This document shows, piece by piece, positions 37,950-47,500 of a stretch of 52,265 nt of DNA. The stretch comes from Stentor coeruleus. Lineage: Eukaryota; Ciliophora; Heterotrichea; Heterotrichida; Stentoridae. The notes below the pieces were generated by a model that saw only the letters and a program-made list of their open reading frames with translations, made no database searches and was not told the DNA's origin. The translations under genes and the position numbers were made by a program. Position 1 is the first letter of the stretch; every line of letters begins with the position of its first letter. The stretch covers positions 1-52,265 of the forward strand of contig MPUH01000470.1 in NCBI GenBank assembly GCA_001970955.1, given 5' to 3'.

Positions 37950-39032
37950 CCTATTATTATATACTAGTGGCTAGGGTTATTTAAATATCCTATTATATAA
38001 TATAAAACTTTAGATAGTTCTATTATATGAAATCTGAGTCACCAAAATAAGTTGTTGTTATAAATCTTCTGCTAAGAAATATAAAAATCATAAAATATAA
38101 GGAAAATTATTTTTCCATATGAAAATTCTTTATTTTTCAAAATTTTTACGAGATCAACTAAAAAGAGGATTTCAAGGGAAAAAAGAAAAATTTTTTGTGG
38201 GTTGAATATTGGAATGGTGTTGGGAAAGCTGTGAGGAGGATTGAATAAGAATTAGGGATTTATTAGGATTTAAGGTTTTGTATTGTTGGGTGATAAAAAA
38301 ACTATTAAAGATTTATATAGCAATTAACCTAGTCTTCTTTAGCATTTCCTATACTTAAATATTTTTTGATCTATTAAAAGAATTTCTCATTCAAGCCTCT
38401 CCAAGCATCACTTACATATGCTATTAAATCTATACCTTGAAAAGTTTTAATATAGGCAAAAACTTAAAATAAAACTTATAGACATTTTAAAGACTTAAAA
38501 AGCCCATAAAATTTTAATAGTTATAATGATGAAATTGTATATGGTAATTATTGTGAAATCATTATAGAATTTTAGGTCGGATTAAATGCTTATTGAAATG
38601 TAATTTGAGTGTTAAATATTGTATTAAAAATCAATTATATATGTGCTTGTTTTTAGACTTTTAAGTGTATTTACAATACTACTCGAAAAAAAAATATTAA
38701 ATAAACTATTATTGAACTCTTAGAATTTAGTAATAGTTTATATATAATGCTTATATTTTAAAAACTTATAGAAATTACTGAGAGCAAAATGTCATATATA
38801 GATAATTCTGTATCTTGAAAAAGAATTTTTTTTTATATAAACTATAATATCCAACATGTAATTAAATATATTATCATGTTTTTTTGGTTTCCTATATTTC
38901 AGCNTTCCCACACTTAAAACCTAAAATCTATAATATAAATTCTTAAAACATAAACCCTCCAAAGAAAACGAAATTTCATACAACAATCCCATGAATTTCA
39001 ATAAAATTATCGTAAACTTACCATATTTATAA
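37950..39032. other. Divergent intergenic region, N at 38904
   Basis: About 1.1 kb between divergent starts. It is G-rich next to the minus-strand gene and C-rich from about 38900 next to the plus-strand gene. A single N at 38904 has no flanking duplication. No RNA gene is seen. Confidence 0.5.
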
Positions 39033-40403
39033 ATGTATTCTGATATATCTGATCATGAAGAAAATAAATCCAATCTTATATGTCGTAGATGCTATGGGCC
39101 TGTCTTTGGAACAGAGTCAATTCGTATGGAAATGTGTCCTGAATGTGAGCTACTTGCATCTAGAACTCGAAAAAGCATATATCGTTGGAATTCCCGTGTT
39201 TCTTTTATTCTATCCTCACAGAATCATTCTTATGATAGAGCATATACAGATTTTATAGAACGTATGGAAGCATTAAACAAGAAATTCAAACAAGACAAAG
39301 AAAACCAAACCCAATACAAAGAACAGCTGAAAATAATCAGTAAAGAAATTCTTGAAAACAAACTCTGCGCTTTAAACCAAAACCGACAAAAAATCACTTC
39401 TTATCTAAGCCTCATAAGGAACGAAATCATTGATAGACTTCACCGAGTAATATATAACAAAACCAACACATCAGGAAAAATCTTTTTAAAATTACTCGAA
39501 GGATGCCATGTAGAAATATCCAAAGCAGTTCAAATGTGTCAAAAAGACACTGAAAAAAAATCAATTAACCTCATAAATAACACTTATAAAGCCCAATTTA
39601 AAGTAGAAGAAGAGCTCACGGTTGAACCTTACATTGACAATTTTACAAGTAAATTTCAAGGGAAAATGATCAGGTATAATTTGTTTTCATCAAAATTTAG
39701 AATACTTGATGTATTGTTTAACCCAGAAAGGTCTTCTCCGAAATGGCTTGATTATTCGAATTTTATCGAGTTTAAAGCTGGGTATTATATTGTATGTGGA
39801 GGGGCAAGTTTTCTTATGACTTGGGGAGATTGTTGGATAGTCCCAGCAGACAGTTTTGCAGACAGGATTCAGAATTGTAAAAGCACAAAAAATCATTCAT
39901 TAGAATTCTATAATGAAGCTATATATTTATTTGGAGGAGATGTTCCTATTTGTCAAAAAATTATTATAAATTATCAGTCTGAATGGGAAGATCTTGAAAA
40001 AATGCCTGAAATCCTTGAAGTGACCTGCTCATCAAAAATAGATAATCAAGCTATTTTATGTGGATATGCATCTAAAAAATTATACTCATTCAATTTTGAT
40101 AATCGAGTTTTTGCAGAACTTGCTGAACTTTGGAATACTAAAACTTTTAAAATTGTTTTTGAATATAGTGGCGAGATTTTTATTTTAACTAAAGATTCTC
40201 TTATAGCAGGAAACCCAACTAAAAATAATTGGCAGATTATAAGTTTGATTACTAGTCCTCATGATATACAAATGAATTCTAGGATGTGTGGGAAAGGAAA
40301 AATCGTCAGTTCCGCTTTTTATTTTATTGTAGATGACCTTAATTTGTGGAAATTAGATTTGATGAATTATAGCTTGACAAAATTAAAACTAAGTAAAATT
40401 TAG
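39033..40403 (+). CDS. Zinc-finger, coiled-coil, kelch-like propeller protein
   Basis: 456 residues. Near the N-terminus two CxxC pairs (CRRCYGP at ~17 and CPECEL at ~36) suggest a treble-clef zinc site. Residues ~75-200 form a long coiled coil (FIERMEALNKKFKQDKENQ, then YLSLIRNEIIDRLHRVIY). The C-terminal ~220 residues have propeller blades with kelch-like GG and W features (YYIVCGGASFLMTWGDCW, AIYLFGGDVPI). It ends TAG, 48 bases before the next plus-strand gene, which has a comparable plan: zinc site, coiled coil, repeat domain. Start context TTTATAAATG. Function unknown. Confidence 0.75.
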   Translation: MYSDISDHEENKSNLICRRCYGPVFGTESIRMEMCPECELLASRTRKSIYRWNSRVSFILSSQNHSYDRAYTDFIERMEALNKKFKQDKENQTQYKEQLKIISKEILENKLCALNQNRQKITSYLSLIRNEIIDRLHRVIYNKTNTSGKIFLKLLEGCHVEISKAVQMCQKDTEKKSINLINNTYKAQFKVEEELTVEPYIDNFTSKFQGKMIRYNLFSSKFRILDVLFNPERSSPKWLDYSNFIEFKAGYYIVCGGASFLMTWGDCWIVPADSFADRIQNCKSTKNHSLEFYNEAIYLFGGDVPICQKIIINYQSEWEDLEKMPEILEVTCSSKIDNQAILCGYASKKLYSFNFDNRVFAELAELWNTKTFKIVFEYSGEIFILTKDSLIAGNPTKNNWQIISLITSPHDIQMNSRMCGKGKIVSSAFYFIVDDLNLWKLDLMNYSLTKLKLSKI

Positions 40404-40451
40404 CTTTTTAAAAAGATTTAAGGCAAGGGATTATATAATATAATAAGTAGT

Positions 40452-41726
40452 ATGAACTCTTGTTATTATTGCGATTCTAAAGCTGTGAGTAAATGCGATT
40501 GTGCTTCAGTTTATATATGCAAACAGCATAGGGCTGAGCATTATTCCAGTGATGGAACTCATTTGCTAAAAGAAATCAAAATTACGATGTTCCCTGAGGT
40601 ACAAAAAGAATTCGATAAATGCGCTATGGAAAAAATCGGCATCATAGAAAAATGTAAAATTAAAATCATTACCAACACTGAGATGATAGTAAAACAAATA
40701 CATGAATTGAGTAAAAACGCTTTAGATAAGCTTGAAAGAGAAAAAAATGAATTAGAGCAATTGTTAAGAAAACAGGAATTTAATATTAATGATATGGAAA
40801 GAGCTGAAAAAATACTGGATTATGAAAGTTTTAACGCTGATTTAGATTCTTTAAGTCTTTCAGAAAGTCAGATTTTGTATTTTGGGAAGAGTTTTTTATT
40901 AGAAGTTCCTCGAAAAGCTAAAGTTGTTGATAGTAGCTTGAATAGAACAACAAAAGAACTTTTTAGAACACTTGGACCTTTTGTGTATAAAAAATCTCTT
41001 TTTGACTCAATTCGTAGGCTTAAAAAACTTCCTATTATACTTCCAAATGGTTCTATATATTATGGTGAATGGAGTGTTAGTGGTGAAAGACATGGTTTTG
41101 GTATGGAACTTTCTATAGATGGAAGTATTTATGAAGGAGAATGGAATCATGGACAATGTTGTGGCAATGGGAGGATGATTCATGCTGTTGGGGATTATTA
41201 TGAAGGTCAATGGGAAGATGATAGGGCAAATGGATATGGGACATATGTTAGGATAGAAGGAGATAAATATGAAGGATATTGGGAAAATGACAGACAACAT
41301 GGAACTGGAAAAGAAATCTGGCCAGATGGGGCAATATATGAAGGTGATTTTAGAAATGGACTAAAAGAAGGTAAAGGAAAATTCAAATGGGCTGATGGAA
41401 GTTCATATGAAGGTAATTTCAATAGCAATCTTTTCAGTGGTTTTGGCATATATAATTGGAGTGATGGGAGAAAATATGAAGGTATATGGGAAAATAATAA
41501 AATGAATGGCAAAGGGAAAATGATTATGACTGATGGGACTAAATATGAAGGAGATCATCTTAATGATCTTAAACATGGATATGGAGTGTTTGAATGGGCT
41601 GATGGAAAAAAATATGAAGGACAATTCTTTGGTGGGAAACAACATGGGAAAGGGATTTTTACGAATGTTGATGGGTCTACATGTGAACAAGAGTGGAATA
41701 ATGGAAAGATTGTGATGAAGTTATAA
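40452..41726 (+). CDS. B-box zinc-finger protein with MORN repeats
   Basis: 424 residues. The N-terminus has a B-box-type site (CYYCDSKAVSKCDCASVYIC then KQHRAEHYSSDGTH), followed by a coiled coil (~60-120, LSKNALDKLEREKNELEQLL). From ~200 on there are nine MORN repeats plus a partial tenth, each on the Y-E-G-x-W/F-x-x-x-x-x-x-G-x-G pattern (for example IYEGEWNHGQCCGNG, KYEGYWENDRQHGTG, SYEGNFNSNLFSGFG). MORN repeats bind membranes or act as structural linkers in cortical structures and basal bodies. The B-box and coiled coil recall TRIM proteins, but no RING is present. Only 48 bases follow the previous gene's stop. Confidence 0.88.
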   Translation: MNSCYYCDSKAVSKCDCASVYICKQHRAEHYSSDGTHLLKEIKITMFPEVQKEFDKCAMEKIGIIEKCKIKIITNTEMIVKQIHELSKNALDKLEREKNELEQLLRKQEFNINDMERAEKILDYESFNADLDSLSLSESQILYFGKSFLLEVPRKAKVVDSSLNRTTKELFRTLGPFVYKKSLFDSIRRLKKLPIILPNGSIYYGEWSVSGERHGFGMELSIDGSIYEGEWNHGQCCGNGRMIHAVGDYYEGQWEDDRANGYGTYVRIEGDKYEGYWENDRQHGTGKEIWPDGAIYEGDFRNGLKEGKGKFKWADGSSYEGNFNSNLFSGFGIYNWSDGRKYEGIWENNKMNGKGKMIMTDGTKYEGDHLNDLKHGYGVFEWADGKKYEGQFFGGKQHGKGIFTNVDGSTCEQEWNNGKIVMKL

Positions 41727-42488
41727 TTTAATGAGAGATTCTAGAATGAGTGTTTTTTTTATGATAATTTTAGTTAGAAATAATTGTCTTGATAGTATTT
41801 TATATTATAGACTAGTATATAATATTAACTGTTTTTATGGTGATACTATTAAAGGCATTTGTTAAGAAGAATTTTTATTGATTGTATGGGTTTTAATAGT
41901 TTTACACAATTTATGCTGAAGGTTTTTACTAGTTTTTGATAGAAAAATGGTTTAAAAGTGATGCTGTTAATATATGATTTATTAGGTTTATTAATAATTT
42001 CAACTATTATAACTAATGGTAATGATAAATATTATAATTTCTTATAGTACCTCCTGTCATAATATATACTCCAATCTTTATCCATTTAGCAATTAATCCT
42101 TTAACCTTCTAAACTACACATCATCCTATAAAAATTAAAAAAAAATTCATAGTCATAAATACCATAACAACTCTCCTCCTTCATCCTAATACACCTAATC
42201 CTCATCTCCAAACCTTCATAATCAAAAAACCAATTTTTCAAAACTACCCAAAACCTAAATACCTCAAAAACCTATCCAATCCCTAATCAAAACTTCAAAT
42301 CTTTTCCTGCTCTTTTCCTTTCTCAACAAATCCAATCCTCTCCCTAACATGCTAAACTTCCTCCACTAACTCAACCCTACTTATCCCAAACAATTTCCCA
42401 TCTCAGAATTAATCTTACAATCCCAACAAGAAAAATAACTTCTAATCAACAGTGATTCTCATATTTAATAACAAAAAAGAATCAAACT
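41727..42488. other. Intergenic region with extreme skew
   Basis: The left ~150 bases are G-rich (3' flank). The right ~400 are C-rich and almost G-free: 42181-42300 has 38 C and no G. No gene is seen. Confidence 0.6.
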
Positions 42489-43013
42489 ATGGAAAACATT
42501 CAAATCACTGACGACTTCTTATCCTCCTTCTCAAATTCAAAAATAGAGCTCAAAAGCATTAATAAAGTCCCATACTTCTGTGTGCCTATTAATGAAAGTG
42601 TTGAAGGATCTAACCCAGTTCCCCAATATGATATGACAAAAGACTATAATTTAGAATGTATGAACTTACAAGAAGCTAATGAGGAACTAGTAACAAAAAT
42701 CGAGTTTCTCGGTAAAGAAATTCGTGAAATCAGAGAGTTAATCATGAAAATTGATAAGACAGGATCTCAGGCGAAATCGAAAAAATATATAGTCAATAAG
42801 AAACGTGATAGAAGGAAATCCAGTCAAATTCCACGAATGTTTAGTTGTGAGATATGCAAAAAAAACTATGGGTAGGATTTATGTAGGTCGGAAGGCTCGC
42901 TTAATCTCCATGTCAAGCTTAAACACTTTGAATATTATCAAGAGCAGCAGATTGCTAAGAATTTACAATGTAATAACAGAGGGAGAGATGTTAGGGATCT
43001 TAGGGAGTTATGA
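42489..43013 (+). CDS. C2H2 zinc-finger protein (one 15-nt intron)
   Basis: Unspliced, the frame stops at a TAG at 42873. Removing the 15 bases 42872-42886 extends it to TGA 43011-43013, giving 169 residues. The join completes a classical C2H2 finger: CEIC, a 12-residue loop (KKNYGSEGSLNL) and HVKLKH, that is C-x2-C-x12-H-x4-H. Before it are an acidic N-terminus, a helix (NEELVTKIEFLGKEIREIRE) and a basic segment (KKRDRRKSSQIPR) that could be a nuclear signal. It is probably a DNA- or RNA-binding protein with a single finger. The completed finger is strong evidence for the intron. Stop TGA supports a code in which TGA is not Trp. Confidence 0.82.
42872..42886 (+). other. 15-nt intron GTAGGATTTATGTAG
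   Basis: GT...AG, 15 bases, carrying the apparent TAG stop. Splicing joins GG|G TCG and completes a C2H2 finger. Confidence 0.9.
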
Positions 43014-43319
43014 GGTTTATAGATGATAAATAAGATTATGATTAAATTATGGAAGGAGATTATGACTGATTTGTGAGGAAAAGTAGGATTTTTAGAGGGT
43101 TATGAGAATATAAGATAAGATGATGAAATGATGACAGTAGAGTTGGATGCTGTAAATTGGGTAGATATGTTGATTATATGTGAAAAAAAATTATTGTTTG
43201 GGGATTTTTGGTCAAAAATATTTTATAAAAATCATTTACTTCCCTTAATAAAAATTCCAATCATTTTTGTGCAACTGAAATCACTATAATACTCTAAAAA
43301 CATAATCCTATTTTAATTA
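43014..43319. other. Convergent intergenic region
   Basis: Left ~150 bases are G-rich and nearly C-free, right ~90 are C-rich: the 3' flanks of the two convergent genes. No gene is seen. Confidence 0.6.
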
Positions 43320-46300
43320 CTATTTCCTAATATAAACTTGTTCCCATAGATTATTCTTCCTCCAAAACACATCAATATCTTCTACCACCTCCCTCCTATC
43401 ATCCATTTCTTTTTCCTCCTCCTCAACCATCCTCATAGCCAAAACCTCAACATCCAACCTCCTATTTTCATCAAAAAACATCTTATCAAAAACCCTAACC
43501 ATATCATCCTTTCTAACATTTTTAAGCCGATCTTTAACCTTTTCCTTCCTATCAAACAAATAAGCTGCAGAATCAATTTCCAACTTAAACCTATTAAATT
43601 CTTCTTTTATAGAAATGTCTTTTTTAAAAGCTTTTTTCTTAGTCGATTGAACAAGTTTATAAAAATCTTCATCTGACAAGTTATGAATACAAGTTTTCAT
43701 ATATGAAATAAACAATGTTATACGGCCAAAAATATATTTTGGACATTTGACTGAGCTTTGAATAAGAATAAGGAAGTTTAAAATGCCTCTGAATTTTTGT
43801 GTATAACTCCAAACTATATACCCAAGTTGTTCTTTAGTTCTTAGGGTGTTAAAACAGGGTTCATTAATGAAATTGTCGATTAAAGAAAGGGTTGCTTGGA
43901 GAGATTCGTTTTCTGGGCCGATTTGCCATAGAGAAATAACTGCGCTATTTGTTTCTGAAGGTTCTTTGATTGTGTTTTTGTATAGAAGTGATGAGTTTTT
44001 AGGGATTTTCACAGCCCGAATAGACTGAAATTCGCTAGGGGTCATTAAAGTTGAAGATTTCACCATAAGAAAACTATCAACACACCTACTAGTCATAGCT
44101 AAAACACTTTCAATAGTGATATTTCCTAGTATAATCCATTCGAAAAACACACTTTTCAGCCATTTCTTCGAAAACCAAACCAAATCCTCAAACTCGATTT
44201 TTTCTAAAGCTCTGACCTTATCTGCAACAACAAAATGCCCACCTTGAAGACTAACATCAAAAAGCAACCTACGAACCTGTTCATAAGGTTTGTCTAAAAA
44301 TCTATTTTTCATATGCAACAAAGTTTGGGATTTTATATCGTCAAAAACATTAAAATCTTCATTTTCTATAGTAAAATAAGCTAAAGATCTGACAAGATAC
44401 TCGAAAAAATCACAATATTTCTCTGAAAAACCCTCTAGACTGATTTTAATCCCATGACAATCAATTGTAAGCTCGTATTGAAGTCCTGCGATTTCTGCTA
44501 AGTAAATTTCCTCACGATGTTTTTCTTTGAAGAGTTTAAGCCAGATTTCAGCAAGAACATATGTAAAAATGTTACTATAAAAGCCCATAGAATTACAGAA
44601 AATAATTAGCTGGCCATGAACTTTATCGACGAGGAATTTATGATTAGATTTGTACCAGACTCGGGATTTCGGGTTGTTAGATATTTCAATTGGGAATTTT
44701 TGGGTTGATAAAGTTAGGATTTTATGATTACGGGTTATGTAAGGGTTTTTTGTGGGGTAACAAAGTTGCTTAAGGCTTGTATCGACATTTGGATTTGTCA
44801 TTTTTTTCTTGAGTTCAGGGCTGAAGTTTTCTTTTTGCATAAAAGTCCCAAACCATTTTTCTTGTTCCATTGAGGTTTTGCCAAAACTTTCAGCTATTAG
44901 ATAAATATGCACATTTTCTGGGTTTAAATACCCAATCATATCCTTAAGCACATTTTTATCATATAATTCAAAAAGTTCACTTCCTGTTAGGACCTTTGAT
45001 GGAGGGTATTTTTCAAGTTTCTTCGCTAGAATTTTCACATAAATAAAAGGGTCTTCTTTGTTTTTAAATATAAACTTAGACAATGCCACAGCTTGAAGTT
45101 CTTCAAAAACAAACTCTTCTGGGTCGTTATTTCTTAAAAACTCAGTATATTGAGATACAATTTCAATTATATACTCATATTGTTCAAGTCCTTTTTCAGT
45201 AAGTTTTATATCAATTACGACATTTGTACAGGATGCATAAAAGATTTCTGAATATGATGTCAAAGCTTCAGCTAGGTTTTGATTTTTCAAATAAGAAAGG
45301 ATGCTATTTTTACCTTCATGACCTAATAAATTCGATATATACCTACCAGGTTTATACTGAAAAAAACTTATCGTAGAAGGTAGGGGCCAGAGAAATCTAA
45401 GCGTCCTTACCTTTTTCATAGGGATAATTTTTATTATTTTCCCAAGATCGCCAAAAACTGGTTTTTCAAATTTTTCTAGAACCACACCTTTATCAGGAAT
45501 TTGACAAAACAAATCCTTAGCCCATTGTTCAAGTATTTCAGTTTTTTCATTCCCATATAAAACCAATGACATAACATTACCTGAATAAAATTTCCCATAA
45601 AACTCAATAACTTTGTCCCTAATCCTTTCAATATCCAAAGTTTTACTACACCCTGACCCAAAACAATTATATGGACTATTCATTGAACCCTTTAAAATCT
45701 GATAAAACCTTCGATTATCATCAAGAAAATTTTTATTATATTCTGAGTCCACAGCTTTAAGTTCTCTAGTAACTGCATCAGGATTAAACAAAGGGCTGAT
45801 AAAAAACTGGGCAAAAATATCTAAAGCTGGTAAAAAAAACTCAGAAACAATTTTAAAGAAAAAATTTGTATCTTCTGATGATGTAGAAGCATTTGCCTGA
45901 CCACCATGGGTNGATGATGTAGAAGCATTTGCCTGACCACCATGGGTTTTAAGATAACTTTTATAATGGTTTTCTATTGGATATTTTGTGGTACCTAAGA
46001 AAAGCATATGTTCAAGAAAATGAGCTAAACCATGGATATCTTCGTGGATAGAACCGATATGAACATTCATTGAAGCTGAAGAATATTGGGAGGATGGGTC
46101 ACTANTTTTAAGATAACTTTTATAATGGTTTTCTATTGGATATTTTGTGGTACCTAAGAAAAGCATATGCTCAAGAAAATGAGCTAAACCATGGATATCT
46201 TCGTGGATAGAACCGATATGAACATTCATTGAAGCTGAAGAATATTGGGAGGATGGGTCACTAATAACTAAACATTTTATGTTGTTGGGTAGGACAAAAT

Positions 46301-46352
46301 ATTTGTAGTCTCTTGAGTCATTTGCACTTTTTTCTATAGTGATTTCAGACAT
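43320..46352 (-). CDS. Insulin-degrading-enzyme-type M16 zinc metallopeptidase
   Basis: Once two assembly duplications are collapsed the product is about 947 residues, full length for insulysin/nardilysin proteases. The inverted zinc motif HFLEH lies in GLAHFLEHMLFLGTTKYP, the third zinc ligand Glu in ELKAVDSEYNKN, and the C-terminal half has the conserved EPCFNTLRTKEQLGYIVWS. All active-site residues are present. Such enzymes degrade small amyloid-like peptides in the cytosol. No signal peptide is seen, and there is no clear nardilysin acidic insert, so the IDE type is favoured. Collapsed, the text runs HYKSYLK-THGGQANASTS-SEDTNFFF, restoring the usual family sequence. Start TATAAATG, stop TAG. 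Confidence 0.92.
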   Translation of the reverse strand: MSEITIEKSANDSRDYKYFVLPNNIKCLVISDPSSQYSSASMNVHIGSIHEDIHGLAHFLEHMLFLGTTKYPIENHYKSYLKXSDPSSQYSSASMNVHIGSIHEDIHGLAHFLEHMLFLGTTKYPIENHYKSYLKTHGGQANASTSXTHGGQANASTSSEDTNFFFKIVSEFFLPALDIFAQFFISPLFNPDAVTRELKAVDSEYNKNFLDDNRRFYQILKGSMNSPYNCFGSGCSKTLDIERIRDKVIEFYGKFYSGNVMSLVLYGNEKTEILEQWAKDLFCQIPDKGVVLEKFEKPVFGDLGKIIKIIPMKKVRTLRFLWPLPSTISFFQYKPGRYISNLLGHEGKNSILSYLKNQNLAEALTSYSEIFYASCTNVVIDIKLTEKGLEQYEYIIEIVSQYTEFLRNNDPEEFVFEELQAVALSKFIFKNKEDPFIYVKILAKKLEKYPPSKVLTGSELFELYDKNVLKDMIGYLNPENVHIYLIAESFGKTSMEQEKWFGTFMQKENFSPELKKKMTNPNVDTSLKQLCYPTKNPYITRNHKILTLSTQKFPIEISNNPKSRVWYKSNHKFLVDKVHGQLIIFCNSMGFYSNIFTYVLAEIWLKLFKEKHREEIYLAEIAGLQYELTIDCHGIKISLEGFSEKYCDFFEYLVRSLAYFTIENEDFNVFDDIKSQTLLHMKNRFLDKPYEQVRRLLFDVSLQGGHFVVADKVRALEKIEFEDLVWFSKKWLKSVFFEWIILGNITIESVLAMTSRCVDSFLMVKSSTLMTPSEFQSIRAVKIPKNSSLLYKNTIKEPSETNSAVISLWQIGPENESLQATLSLIDNFINEPCFNTLRTKEQLGYIVWSYTQKFRGILNFLILIQSSVKCPKYIFGRITLFISYMKTCIHNLSDEDFYKLVQSTKKKAFKKDISIKEEFNRFKLEIDSAAYLFDRKEKVKDRLKNVRKDDMVRVFDKMFFDENRRLDVEVLAMRMVEEEEKEMDDRREVVEDIDVFWRKNNLWEQVYIRK
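45877..45947. repeat. Assembly duplication around N at 45912
   Basis: The 35 bases 45877-45911 recur at 45913-45947. In the protein this repeats THGGQANASTS. Confidence 0.85.
45947..46263. repeat. Assembly duplication around N at 46105
   Basis: The 158 bases 45947-46104 recur at 46106-46263 with one visible difference (ATGTTCAAG versus ATGCTCAAG). It duplicates the HFLEH-containing segment, which would be impossible in a working protease. Confidence 0.88.
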
Positions 46353-46843
46353 TTATATGTAGTTACGATAAAACTTCTGATTTTTTAGAGGATTTAGGGA
46401 TAATAGGATAAGTTTAGGGATTTGAGGTTGATATGATAAAAAAAATTATGATGCTTAGATGTAAAGTATTGAATGATTTTTTTGCTTAGCATGGAAGTGT
46501 AGATTTTATATCAATGAACTTTGGTAATTGTGTAATGAAATTTCAAAACTTCAGAAGTGTAGGCTTTTATGCAGACTTTCTATTAAATACATAATTTTTA
46601 TAGTGGTATGAAATTTGATTAATTTCTTATTCCTAAGAAAAATGAATTATTTTCATTAGAGTGATATAAACTCTTACATGAAAAAGATTTAAAAACTCAC
46701 TGGATTTTAAAAATTTCCAAGCCTAATTCCCTTATAATAAACTATTCCTAAGTTTTAAAAATAAAAAACTCCTTCCTTATATTATATAATAACTTAAATC
46801 AATATCACACTATATCCTTAACTTAGCTTATAAATTTTATATT
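46353..46843. other. Intergenic region between two minus-strand genes
   Basis: The right part is the 5' side of neither gene; it reads G-rich near 46353-46450 (5' flank of the protease gene) and C-rich near 46690-46843 (3' flank of copy 3). No gene is seen. Confidence 0.5.
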
Positions 46844-47500
46844 CTATTCGCCCTTTGCTTTTTTAGAATTCCTTGCCCTGACATACAAATTCTCTATAAC
46901 CAAAGGTTTAACTTCGTTCATTTCACAAGATATAACTAAAACAAAGCTCTCTTTCATATAATGGGAACTAACTTCATTTATGACAATATTACTAAATGTC
47001 ACTATCCCATTATGGTCCATAACTCCTTCTAAAGTCCCTCTAAGTATTTTTTTTGAAGCTATATTCAATTTAAGGAGTTTAGGTGGAGAGTCGTTTGTAT
47101 ACAATTTGACTTTAAACAGTTCTTGAATCATAACTTTGTTATTCTCTTCATCAAGAACTTGTATACTAAGCGAAAAACCTTTTTCCTTATAAATCTGCAT
47201 GATTTCAGATGAAGCTAGGGTTATACGATGTTTGTATGAGTTTTGATCAAAGAAAGGATGGGGACTTGGTGTTGTTGTTGGAATTGTTGAAAGTACTGAC
47301 TGTATATCTTCAGCTTTTGAAATAAGTTCTTGGGTTGAATGGGATATACTATTAAGTAAAGGCTGGCGGAGCAAAATTGATGAAATTAAGGACTCAATGA
47401 TTGCGTGGATTGGAGAAAATACCTGAGATGGGGCTTTAGAATAATATTCGACGCAGTCGGGATGAGTGCAAGGCTTTGCGGTTTGGCCAAGTAAACACAT
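46844..47500 (-). CDS. Cys-cluster/beta-sandwich family protein, copy 3 (divergent)
   Basis: 218 residues. It shares the domain with the copies at 11600 and 37161: YKEKGFSLSIQVLDEENNKV, PPKLLKLNIASKKILRGTLE, NIVINEVSSHYMKESFVLVI and KPLVIENLYVRARN. The N-terminal cysteine motif is altered (MCLLGQTAKPCTHPDC: Cys 2, 11, 16 and His 13), and the Met-rich helix and the acidic C-terminal tail are missing or replaced, so it is the most diverged of the three. The Cys/His set could still bind a metal. Start TATAAATG, stop TAG. Confidence 0.72.
   Translation of the reverse strand: MCLLGQTAKPCTHPDCVEYYSKAPSQVFSPIHAIIESLISSILLRQPLLNSISHSTQELISKAEDIQSVLSTIPTTTPSPHPFFDQNSYKHRITLASSEIMQIYKEKGFSLSIQVLDEENNKVMIQELFKVKLYTNDSPPKLLKLNIASKKILRGTLEGVMDHNGIVTFSNIVINEVSSHYMKESFVLVISCEMNEVKPLVIENLYVRARNSKKAKGE

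Noticed and set aside
41007-41690. Several minus-strand frames opposite the MORN repeats
   Set aside because: Shadows created by the repetitive codon pattern of the MORN repeats.
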